Origin: an uncultured Pseudoteredinibacter sp.
GTDB taxonomy: Bacteria > Pseudomonadota > Gammaproteobacteria > Pseudomonadales > Cellvibrionaceae
Length of the DNA: 64,000 bases
Reading direction: 5' to 3'
NCBI RefSeq assembly: GCF_947502065.1
Contig: NZ_CANMYE010000001.1
Coordinates: 1,302,001-1,366,000, forward strand
Part shown: positions 34,720 to 42,495 of the stretch, one piece after another
How the letters are laid out: every line of letters begins with the position of its first letter
Numbering within the stretch: position 1 is the first letter of the stretch
Program-made: the position numbers and the translations under genes
Notes under the pieces: model-generated
Told to the model about the DNA's origin: nothing
Seen by the model: only the letters and a program-made list of their open reading frames with translations
The model's database searches: none

Positions 34720-35838
34720 CTATGGCTCTATTTTAAACACCTGCTGAAGCTGCCCGCTTTTCATACCTTGTAGTGCGGCGGGCTTGTAATTTGTTTCTTC
34801 TATGCGCTCAAGAACCGAGCTATGCAATGTTGAGTCTGGAGCGATTTCTCTATAGTCGGGTGCGGTGCGTAATACTTCCCTTTCTTCTTTCACCGACCAA
34901 ACGCTTCTTGGGATATTTTGTACCCAGTGCCATGCACCTTGCAGTGACTTATGTTGCTCCGCAAGTGGGTTGGGTGCTATGTATTTGGCATCACTGCCCT
35001 TACCCATTACATAGCGATCATATTCCTTGGCTTCGATTTTTAAGGGGTATTTGTTTACCGTAAGGTTTTCGGTATTGCCTTTGGCTTCATTAATCATCCA
35101 TTGCAGGGTTACTTTGGCTAGGCCAGATTCGCATTCGGGATAGCCTCCCCCGATATCGGAATGGACGCCGGCAAACCATACTTCTTTTATGTCTTGTTTA
35201 TCTTGATGTTTCCTGCCCCACAGCATAGGTTGAAAGAAGGCTCGTTTTTCATCTATGGCTAAAGCGTGCCTGATAACTTCGACGCTTGGGTTGTTGGTGG
35301 TAAACGGTAAAAACACCGGGCTGTATATCCAACCGAAGGTGCTAACCGAATCCCATAGGCCTAAAAAGTTGATATTAATATTGCGGCCGTAGGTCTTTTT
35401 AAACTGCGCCATTAAGGCAAAATCGGTTTTCTTAGCCCTGTATAAAGTCAGTGCGTAGGGAATGAGGTTATGACAGCCTGAATCTAATAGGCCGATACTA
35501 TGAATAAAGCCAGCTAGTACTCTGGCCGTATAGGCGCCGCGGCTAAAGCCGAAGATATACACTCTGTCGCCGTTTTGGTAATTCTCCATCAAGAAGCTAT
35601 AGGCCTGCACCATGTTTTCTATAAGGCCCAACCCAAATGCTTGGCCTAGGCCTTTATAAAGTGTTTTTGCGATGGAGGATTTATATTTTGGGTCGCCTAA
35701 AGTACCTACGCCTGGGTCGTAATAGCATATTTGGGTGGTGTTGCGCTTAAGTACGCGAAAGAGCTTCACGATATTGGTATTCTCTTCACCAAATTTATTG
35801 CCCGTGCCATCAAGGCATATCACGATGTTTTTCGCCAT
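34720..35838 (-). CDS. DUF2235 alpha/beta hydrolase-like protein
   Basis: The 372-residue protein is a DUF2235-type hydrolase. It begins NIVICLDGTGNKFGEENTN, has the nucleophile elbow GFSRGAY (Ser in G-x-S-x-G) near residue 100, then AGFIHSIGLLD, VWFAGVHSDIGGGY and a catalytic Asp/His region. DUF2235 relatives include the Tle1 phospholipases of type VI secretion, but no T6SS genes lie nearby and there is no export signal. It starts just after AAAGGA. Confidence 0.85.
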   Translation of the reverse strand: MAKNIVICLDGTGNKFGEENTNIVKLFRVLKRNTTQICYYDPGVGTLGDPKYKSSIAKTLYKGLGQAFGLGLIENMVQAYSFLMENYQNGDRVYIFGFSRGAYTARVLAGFIHSIGLLDSGCHNLIPYALTLYRAKKTDFALMAQFKKTYGRNININFLGLWDSVSTFGWIYSPVFLPFTTNNPSVEVIRHALAIDEKRAFFQPMLWGRKHQDKQDIKEVWFAGVHSDIGGGYPECESGLAKVTLQWMINEAKGNTENLTVNKYPLKIEAKEYDRYVMGKGSDAKYIAPNPLAEQHKSLQGAWHWVQNIPRSVWSVKEEREVLRTAPDYREIAPDSTLHSSVLERIEETNYKPAALQGMKSGQLQQVFKIEP

Positions 35839-36137
35839 GGCGGTAATCCTTTACGGTTTTATTACAATGCTATTACAGTGTGATTGGGGTATTACAGGGT
35901 TTTAATATTATTACTTTGATTGCCTTTGCTTATGAGGTTAATCCTTCCTATCTACTATGGCAAATTAATTACAGTTTTGCGGTTTAGCTAGGCCAAATTG
36001 AGAGCTTACAGGGAGATAGTTAGAGAATAGCTGGCGCTTAGAGTGACTTGAAGCAGTGAAAAGAAGCCTAGGGCGTAGCTTCTGCGAATGATGGGCATGC
36101 ACCCTATTTTAAGATAAGGTACATGCCCGTTTTTTAA
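35839..36137. other. Intergenic region
   Basis: About 300 bases with no gene. It holds the promoter of the DUF2235 gene at the left and the hairpin at 36093-36128 at the right; nothing else is seen. Confidence 0.4.
36093..36128 (+). terminator. Hairpin followed by T6
   Basis: GGGCATGCACC (36093-36103) pairs with GGTACATGCCC (36118-36128), one mismatch, then GTTTTTT on the plus strand. It lies just past the end of the minus-strand dehalogenase gene, so on that strand the U-tract is on the wrong side. Confidence 0.5.
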
Positions 36138-37052
36138 CTAGCCGATCGGATTGGCATTAGCAAATTTCAGTACAACCTTAGCCAGTGCTTCGCCTTGGTC
36201 TTCTTGTAGAAAATGGCCGCCATTAACAATAGTCGTATGGTCCTGCCCTTCGCAACCAGGAATGAGCTTTTGCATAATGGCATCGCCACCTTTGGTTATC
36301 GGGTCGGAATCACTAAAGGCGGTTAAAAATGGCTTTTTCCATTTGCTTAATACCGCCCATGCAGCGCGATTGGCATCAGATGCCGGGTCGTCTGGTGTTG
36401 CGGGTACTAATAGCGGAAACTGACGTGCGCCCTCTTTATAGCTTTCGTCAGGGTATGGCGCATCGTAAGCAGCAACTACCTCTGGGCTGAGTTCAGTTGT
36501 GGTTGCACCAGAGATAATTCCACCTACGGGAAACTCGGGCACTTCTTGTGAGAATTTACGCCAATCCAAAAAGGCTTGCCCCGGCGCTTGATCACCAGTT
36601 GGCAGCATGGTGTTGGCCGCAACGGCTCGGGCAAATCGGCTCGGATTTTCTGCTAAAAGACGCAAGCCAATTAAACCGCCCCAATCCTGACAAACCAAAG
36701 TGATATCGTTTAGTTCTAATTGATCCAGTACGGATTGCATCCAATCCACATGGCGCTGGTAAGTATAATCGCTGCGCTTACTGGGTTTATCTGATCGTCC
36801 AAAGCCAGGCAGATCAGGTGCGATAACGCGGAAACCAGCCTCTACAAAAAGTGGGATCATTTTACGATACAAAAACGACCAGGATGGCTCGCCATGTAAC
36901 AGTAAAACTGTTTCGCCATCGGCTGGGCCTTCAGCCACATAATGGACGCGCAACTCTCCGCCTTCACCGTCAGCAACGTTCAGGTAATTCGGTGCAAAGT
37001 CATAACCGGGTAAGTTTTCAAAACATTCATCGGGTGTACGTAAATATTCCAT
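36138..37052 (-). CDS. Haloalkane dehalogenase, subfamily I
   Basis: The 304-residue alpha/beta hydrolase has an Asp nucleophile: LVCQDWGG places Asp 123 followed by the halide-binding Trp 124. The oxyanion motif HGEPSWSF (53-60) with HGEP matches the DhlA/DppA/DmbB-type subfamily HLD-I. The catalytic acid is near SDSDP and the His is in NGGHFLQED, all in the expected order. It hydrolyses carbon-halogen bonds in haloalkanes to alcohols in the cytoplasm. It lies 26 bases downstream of a TetR gene on the same strand, forming an operon probably under its control. Confidence 0.9.
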   Translation of the reverse strand: MEYLRTPDECFENLPGYDFAPNYLNVADGEGGELRVHYVAEGPADGETVLLLHGEPSWSFLYRKMIPLFVEAGFRVIAPDLPGFGRSDKPSKRSDYTYQRHVDWMQSVLDQLELNDITLVCQDWGGLIGLRLLAENPSRFARAVAANTMLPTGDQAPGQAFLDWRKFSQEVPEFPVGGIISGATTTELSPEVVAAYDAPYPDESYKEGARQFPLLVPATPDDPASDANRAAWAVLSKWKKPFLTAFSDSDPITKGGDAIMQKLIPGCEGQDHTTIVNGGHFLQEDQGEALAKVVLKFANANPIG

Positions 37053-37078
37053 AGTGTTGTTCTCTCATTATTCTGTAT

Positions 37079-37675
37079 TCAGTGGAGTAAATCTTTGACG
37101 CTGTGCATGGCATGTTTTAACCACTTTTTGTCGGGCGATCCGCGCCATTGCACGAGCATGCCATTAAAAAGCAGCAGTAAACTCTGGGCGCGCTGTCGGC
37201 AATCTATATCGTTGCCTAGCTGACCTATCGCCTGCGCTTGGCCTAGCGCATACTGCATTCCCTTTACTACTTTTTTCATGGCGGTTTTGCTTCGAAGCCG
37301 AACAGACTCTTCATGGGGGCCTAATTCAACAGAGCTATTTACCATCAGGCAGCCTAAGCACAGCTCGGCTGGGCCAGGATCAAAAGCGGTTTCAATAAAG
37401 GCTTCTATACCCGCCAAAGGGGCATTCAAATATTGGGCCTCAGCAGGCAATAGGTATTGTTTTACGCGCGCGCCGATAACGGTTTCGTTATAATGATCTA
37501 GGCAAGCTAGAAACAAGCCATCCTTAGAGCCGAAGCTGTTATAGATGCTGCCAGGTGTTAAGGCTGTTGCCGCCTCTAGATGCTTCATGCTTGTCGCACT
37601 AAATCCTCGCTGCCAAAAGCACTCTATGGCTTTGCCAAGCACAATATCCTGATTAAATTCTTTCTGTCTTGCCAC
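37079..37675 (-). CDS. TetR-family regulator of the dehalogenase operon
   Basis: The 198-residue protein has the TetR N-terminal DNA-binding domain (about residues 6-55, IECFWQRGFSATSMKHLEAATALTPGSIYNSFGSKDGLF) and an AcuR/YcdC-like C-terminal ligand domain with the cysteine pair region LCLGCLMVNSSVELG. It precedes the haloalkane dehalogenase gene and its own promoter contains the palindrome at 37701-37722. It would repress the operon until a ligand is bound; ligand identity is unknown. Confidence 0.9.
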   Translation of the reverse strand: MARQKEFNQDIVLGKAIECFWQRGFSATSMKHLEAATALTPGSIYNSFGSKDGLFLACLDHYNETVIGARVKQYLLPAEAQYLNAPLAGIEAFIETAFDPGPAELCLGCLMVNSSVELGPHEESVRLRSKTAMKKVVKGMQYALGQAQAIGQLGNDIDCRQRAQSLLLLFNGMLVQWRGSPDKKWLKHAMHSVKDLLH

Positions 37676-37700
37676 AGCTCATCTCTTTTAGTGCTAATAT

Positions 37701-37722
37701 TTCTAGAACGACTATTCTAGAA
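37701..37722. promoter_or_regulatory. Candidate TetR operator palindrome
   Basis: Two TTCTAGAA boxes (37701-37708 and 37715-37722), each self-palindromic, with a six-base spacer, give a 22-base inverted repeat 26 to 47 bases upstream of the TetR start. A third weaker CTCTAAAAT follows. The arrangement suits TetR autoregulation. Confidence 0.65.
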
Positions 37723-37935
37723 TGATCACTCTAAAATAGCGCTGATAGGATAACTACAGCCATAAGGCCCATAAAACTGGCTATATTTGCCATCCCCTTG
37801 CGAAGATTGAAGCAGTAGCTTTGAGTTAAGGGGTAAACATTGAGAACGGCAGAGAACAATGCTTGGCAGCGCAGCCATAAGGCCGCACCACTAAGCGAAA
37901 TCTTGAGCTGTGTATCGCTCGCAGGTCGAGTGGGT

Positions 37936-39252
37936 TTAAGCTGGCTTCTTACTAAGCACCCAGCTTATCGCAATTACAAATACGATATACGCCAATAAAA
38001 CGGAAAGTGCTAAGCCTACCTGCCCCATCATTAGTAAGCCTGGTATAAAAGATACTAGCAATATATCTACCACAGACCCTGGCACATAGGCGATAGCATA
38101 ATCGTCTAATACAGTGGATTTGGATTTTGGATCAACGATGCGCAGCAGCAAAATCCCCATAGCTACTGTTCCGGTCATCCATCCCCAGGAAAACAAGCCG
38201 GTCTCTACCCATTTTTCCCCAAAGATCTTTGGGGCGACATACAGTACCAAAAATACGCAGAGAATAATTCCGCTGATCATTAGCAAAATAAAGGGCGCTG
38301 CAAAGCTGATTAAAACACTCAGCTTGATAGAGGCGATGCCAAAAAATACCAGATAATCAGTGGCGGAGCTGGCACCGATATTAAACAATTTATCGTCGAA
38401 GTGATTTAAAGCCCCACTGGCTTTTAAGCCATAACGCAGTAAGCAGCCTAGCAAAAACGCACAGGCAAAAACCGGTACGCTAACGAACTGATTAAAAGAC
38501 GATAAGATTTGGGATGCGTAATACGCCGCCATTACCACGACGGAAATTAAAGCGATATGCAAGGTAAAAGCATTCACGGATGAAGATGAGACCGTTTCCA
38601 TCCCGATACTTTCACGCTGTTCTTCAGGAATTAGCCCTTTGCGAAAATGCTCTTCGAATTCTTCGAATTTTTTAATATGAGTAAGAATACCCAACCTAGA
38701 CATAATATTGATCAAGGTCAGGCCGCCAAGTATGGCTAAAAATACACCCACCGTTGCAGCGGTAAGCGCTAAGCTCATACCGGCATCCCAGCCTAATTTA
38801 TCTAAGCTATCGCCCACTGCCGCTGCGGTGCCATGTCCACCCATAAATCCAGAGGGCATTACTACTGCAAATGCTGCCGGTAGCTCGGGCCAAATATTGC
38901 TGAGCACATAAGCGCCCATTACGATGGCTAATAACCACTGGGATACGGTTATGATTTGATTAAATGCCCACAGCCGCCCCGTGCGCTGAATTAATGTGCT
39001 GGCTTTTGGGAATTCGGTACTTAAGCCTAAAGCGGCGAATATCACTGCAATTAGCACGCCGCCATAAGCGTTTTTTGAAAGCGGTAAAACATCAAAGCCG
39101 TTGCTTCCCAGAAGTAGTGCCAGCAGGCCCGCCATCATAGCAACGGGTATATACAGGCGTTGAAATAGGCTAAGTTTTACTCTTATATATTTGCACAACA
39201 AGATAAGTGCACTGGCTACGCCGACATCGGTAGCTAAATCCCAGGTATTAAT
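37936..39252 (-). CDS. GltS-like sodium:glutamate/carboxylate symporter
   Basis: The protein belongs to the sodium:glutamate symporter (GltS/ESS) family, shown by the loop motif SGFMGGHGTAAAVGD and about ten membrane helices in two inverted halves. In-frame homology appears to reach further than the first canonical start codon (TTG 39201): the codons upstream read NTWDLATDVGVASALILLCK, a typical GltS N-terminus with the first helix. No ATG, GTG or TTG exists in that stretch before the stop at 39289-39291. An ATT at 39252 is preceded by AGGGGG at four bases, so a rare ATT start is proposed; I used it as the start. A start at TTG 39201 would lose most of helix one. Substrate is unknown. Confidence 0.8.
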   Translation of the reverse strand: MNTWDLATDVGVASALILLCKYIRVKLSLFQRLYIPVAMMAGLLALLLGSNGFDVLPLSKNAYGGVLIAVIFAALGLSTEFPKASTLIQRTGRLWAFNQIITVSQWLLAIVMGAYVLSNIWPELPAAFAVVMPSGFMGGHGTAAAVGDSLDKLGWDAGMSLALTAATVGVFLAILGGLTLINIMSRLGILTHIKKFEEFEEHFRKGLIPEEQRESIGMETVSSSSVNAFTLHIALISVVVMAAYYASQILSSFNQFVSVPVFACAFLLGCLLRYGLKASGALNHFDDKLFNIGASSATDYLVFFGIASIKLSVLISFAAPFILLMISGIILCVFLVLYVAPKIFGEKWVETGLFSWGWMTGTVAMGILLLRIVDPKSKSTVLDDYAIAYVPGSVVDILLVSFIPGLLMMGQVGLALSVLLAYIVFVIAISWVLSKKPA

Positions 39253-39625
39253 ACGGCCCCCTAATAAATCGATTACATCTTGGCTGTTTTATAGTTCTTG
39301 TTAAAGCTGTCTATTTCATGGCTCTGCGCTTATAACCTTGTAGTTTGTGCTAAGCCAGCTTGTGTTAAGCGCTCATCCTAATCTTGATGGCCTCGAATAG
39401 CCAATTTCTGGCCGAGCGTTCATTTCGTAATGCTCACTAGTATTTAGCATTAGTAAACTCATCATGCCGAGGTATTCACCTGAGATATAAGTCACCATAA
39501 ACAATATAAAGTCTTCTAGGCTTGCTCGGCCTCACCTTTCACTTTATGCTCATATAGGTATTACTACCTATTTTGGGGTGGTGGTTTTTAGATAACGATA
39601 ACAATAAGTGAGTTGAGGAAGCCTT
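39253..39625. other. Divergent promoter region
   Basis: These bases separate the GltS-like gene from the MFS gene and should carry both promoters. No gene is seen; no convincing operator was found. Confidence 0.4.
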
Positions 39626-40924
39626 GTGAGCAGCGAACTATCCAACACCTACAGTCAGTACGACAGCAAAAAGTCCCGCCGCTACGCCCTTGCTATGCTG
39701 GTGGCGGCTTATACATTTAACTTTATTGATCGCCAAATTCTAACCATTTTGCAGGAGCCCATTAAGGCCGAGCTTGGCCTTTCTGATACCGCTTTAGGGC
39801 TACTAACCGGTTTTGCTTTTGCCATGTTTTATGTGTCCATGGGTATACCTATTGCCCGTATGGCTGATAAAGGTGTGCGCCGTAATATTATTTCTGTGTC
39901 TGTTGGGGTATGGAGTTTCTTTACCGCTATCAGTGGTATGGTGCAAAACTTTTGGCAGCTCTTATTGGTGCGCATTGGCGTGGGTGTTGGCGAAGCCGGC
40001 TGCAGCCCCCCAGCCTACTCGATGATTTCAGATATATTCCCCCCGAAGGAGCGAACCACGGCCCTAAGTATTTACAACTTTGGCGTTAGCGGCGGAATAC
40101 TCTTTGGCTTTCTAGCGGGTGGCTGGATAAACGAGTTCTTTGGTTGGCGTGTGGCGTTTTTGGCTGTTGGCCTACCTGGCATTTTACTAGCGTTCGTTTT
40201 GCGCTTTGCCTTAAAGGAACCGCAACGTGGTCGCTACGATACTGTGCAAGATCTAAACCAAACTGAGTCCCCTTCTTTGTCAGAGGTGCTTAAAACCTTA
40301 TGGGGCTTTGGAACCTTTCGCCACTTAATGCCCGCTGCGGCACTCTACGGCATGGCCTGTTATGGCTTGCTTAATTGGGTGCCTTCCTTTTTTATTCGCA
40401 CCCATGAAATCGGCACCGGTACATTAGGCACTTGGTTCGCGCTTATTTTAGGTATTGGCGGCGCCATTGGCACCTTTGCTACTGGTTATCTTGCCGACAA
40501 ACTTGGCCACAATAATGCACGGTGGTTTTGCTGGATAACGGCTTTAGCGATGGGCAGTAGCATTCCCTTTATTTTGTTTATGCTGTTAGGGAACGATGCT
40601 CAGCTTTCCCTATGGTTGTTTATTGTGCCTGGCGCAATGCTGACAGCCTACGTGGCGCCAATTCTTTCAACGGTTTTGGGCTTGGTTAATACCAATATGC
40701 GAGCCACGAGCACAGCGATCACGCTATTGATTTTAAATGCGGTTGGCTTGGGCTTGGGGCCATTAATTATTGGTTTTTTAAGCGATTATCTCTCCGCGAG
40801 TATGGGCAGCGAAAGCTTACGTTATGCCATGTTGAACGTGATACCGGCCGCGATGATTTGGGCCATTGTGCATACCCTGTTTGCTGCGCGTTATATCAAT
40901 GATGAGCTGAAAACAGAAGCTTGA
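39626..40924 (+). CDS. MFS transporter, spinster-like
   Basis: The 432-residue protein is a major facilitator with twelve predicted helices. It shows FNFIDRQILTILQEPIKAELGLSDTALGLLTG, the characteristic N-terminal stretch of the spinster-like/aromatic-acid group, and the A-like motif ARMADKGVRRN between helices two and three. Members move lipids, aromatic acids or other small anions; the substrate here cannot be told. GTG 39626 follows GAGGAAG. It is convergent with the M56-like gene. Confidence 0.9.
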   Translation: MSSELSNTYSQYDSKKSRRYALAMLVAAYTFNFIDRQILTILQEPIKAELGLSDTALGLLTGFAFAMFYVSMGIPIARMADKGVRRNIISVSVGVWSFFTAISGMVQNFWQLLLVRIGVGVGEAGCSPPAYSMISDIFPPKERTTALSIYNFGVSGGILFGFLAGGWINEFFGWRVAFLAVGLPGILLAFVLRFALKEPQRGRYDTVQDLNQTESPSLSEVLKTLWGFGTFRHLMPAAALYGMACYGLLNWVPSFFIRTHEIGTGTLGTWFALILGIGGAIGTFATGYLADKLGHNNARWFCWITALAMGSSIPFILFMLLGNDAQLSLWLFIVPGAMLTAYVAPILSTVLGLVNTNMRATSTAITLLILNAVGLGLGPLIIGFLSDYLSASMGSESLRYAMLNVIPAAMIWAIVHTLFAARYINDELKTEA

Positions 40925-40952
40925 TAAGCTAAATTTGGGTGCGCTAATTGTA

Positions 40953-41903
40953 TTAGCGCGCCAACGCTTCCACTAATGGATGACCGACAAACACCGCGGC
41001 ATAAATATAAAGCAAGCTCGTGGCGAGTAACGCAAAAGATAGCAGCCCGCTATTCGCGACCAATGCCGTTTCGATAGATAAGTTTTGCTCTAAGCGGTTT
41101 AGGCGTTGCGGGCATTTTGTTTGATCATGTGCTTGCCCTTGTTGTTGATACAGCTGCTGTAATGCTTCAAGAAAGCCTTGCTGATTAATGTTATTGCCGA
41201 GTGCCCGGTAAGCTTGCAAATCACAATCGCTAGCACTGTGACGTAAAAAATCCTGCCTTATGGCTAACTTTATCGGCTTGGGCCACGCCGTCGTTGCCCA
41301 TTTGAGTAGCCAGTATCGTAAATTCTCAAAGCTCGCCGCCTTGGCAAGTTGCCTGGCGATAATAACTTTTTGTTGCTGTGCTGCGCTTGCTGCCATTAAG
41401 CCGGTAGAAACAAATACTTTGGGCTTTAATAAGCCCACACAACGCGCCAGTGGCTTGGCATCTTCAACAATTCGATAACCACCCCGCTCTGCACTAGATA
41501 GCATATTCAGTAAACGTTTTAAGCGCAGATTCTCACGTAGCTGCCAAATCATACCCAAGCTTAATAAGGTGATGGTGGCAAGTGCAAAGGCGATGCTGCC
41601 AGAGCCTATTATGGAATCGACACTCACATGTAGGCTGTGTGGATTGCAGGCATCGCCATGGCAATGATCGGAAACAATGGGAAATGCCAATTCAGGGTGA
41701 GTAAGAATAAGTGTGCTAAACAAGGCACTCAGTGGTGCCATAAAGGCCAATACAAAAGTAAACAAGGCAGATTTAGCCGGTGCAAACCGCTCCAGTGATG
41801 AAGCAATCATTGGATAGATAAACGCCGAAAGCCAGCTTAAAAGTACACTTAATAGCAGCCATGCTAGTAGGTAAAAGGCAAACTGGATAAGGAACTCAAT
41901 CAT
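40953..41903 (-). CDS. M56/BlaR1-like membrane protein without HExxH
   Basis: The 316-residue protein has membrane segments at about 5-30, 45-68, 100-122 and 280-300, with a cytoplasmic-like domain between the last two, as in BlaR1/M56 antirepressors. The family strand PKVFVSTGLM (161-170) is present, but where HExxH belongs the sequence reads IARQLAKAASFENL (residues 182-195), so the zinc-binding histidines and glutamate are gone. A periplasmic loop has HCHGDACNPHSLH (80-92), which could bind a metal. It overlaps the BlaI gene by four bases. It may be a signal receiver without proteolysis, or a decayed protease. Confidence 0.78.
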   Translation of the reverse strand: MIEFLIQFAFYLLAWLLLSVLLSWLSAFIYPMIASSLERFAPAKSALFTFVLAFMAPLSALFSTLILTHPELAFPIVSDHCHGDACNPHSLHVSVDSIIGSGSIAFALATITLLSLGMIWQLRENLRLKRLLNMLSSAERGGYRIVEDAKPLARCVGLLKPKVFVSTGLMAASAAQQQKVIIARQLAKAASFENLRYWLLKWATTAWPKPIKLAIRQDFLRHSASDCDLQAYRALGNNINQQGFLEALQQLYQQQGQAHDQTKCPQRLNRLEQNLSIETALVANSGLLSFALLATSLLYIYAAVFVGHPLVEALAR

Positions 41904-42445
41904 TTTTCAGCCCCTTTTACTGTGCCCATTGCGGGGCTCACTTTTGAGTCTGATTCTGAATCAGCATCGCTACCTTGCAACTGTTTAATAAGAGTTTTTG
42001 AAGCTAAGTTATTATCTTGGCCTTGCTGATCCAAATACGACACAAAGCCCGATATCATTGGCTCGATATCACCTTCACTGAATTGATCGGCAATATCGCC
42101 CAATAGCTGACCAATAATTGTACTGCGGCTAACTACGGCACGATAAAGGTATTGTCGCCCCTGTTTATTTCTGTGTAATAACTCTTTACGACACAGACGC
42201 TCTAGGGTGCTTTGTACTGTACTAAGGCTTAGAGTGGCTTCTTCGCTGTACTCTAAAACTTCTCTGGCACTGAGAGGCTGGTGTTCCCAAAGTATCTTCA
42301 ATAGCTCTAATTCACGCTCACCCAAAGTTGGCGCAGGGCTTCTTGCCTGTTTTTTAAGCAGTAGCTGACTAAGACCTAGGCCAATGGATTTCATAAAGTT
42401 CGATCTATTATCGGTTTTCGTTTCTTGATAGAGAATGTAATGCAT
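41900..42445 (-). CDS. BlaI/MecI/CopY-family repressor
   Basis: The protein of up to 181 residues has the BlaI winged helix (about residues 42-115, LGERELELLKILWEHQPLSAREVLEYSEEATLSLSTVQSTLERL). Start could be ATG 42445 or an ATG 17 codons later (MKSIGLG); neither has a strong ribosome binding site. BlaI proteins form dimers that bind palindromes and are cleaved by their M56 partner, but the partner here lacks the protease motif. It is divergent from a TonB receptor that it may repress. Confidence 0.85.
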   Translation of the reverse strand: MHYILYQETKTDNRSNFMKSIGLGLSQLLLKKQARSPAPTLGERELELLKILWEHQPLSAREVLEYSEEATLSLSTVQSTLERLCRKELLHRNKQGRQYLYRAVVSRSTIIGQLLGDIADQFSEGDIEPMISGFVSYLDQQGQDNNLASKTLIKQLQGSDADSESDSKVSPAMGTVKGAEK

Positions 42446-42495
42446 GGGAGCTCATAAACTGAGCGTGAGTCTAACAATTGTTTGAAATCGAATAA

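Noticed and set aside
34720..35838. DUF2235 protein as a type VI secretion phospholipase effector
   Set aside because: No VgrG, immunity gene or T6SS component nearby; DUF2235 is common outside T6SS.
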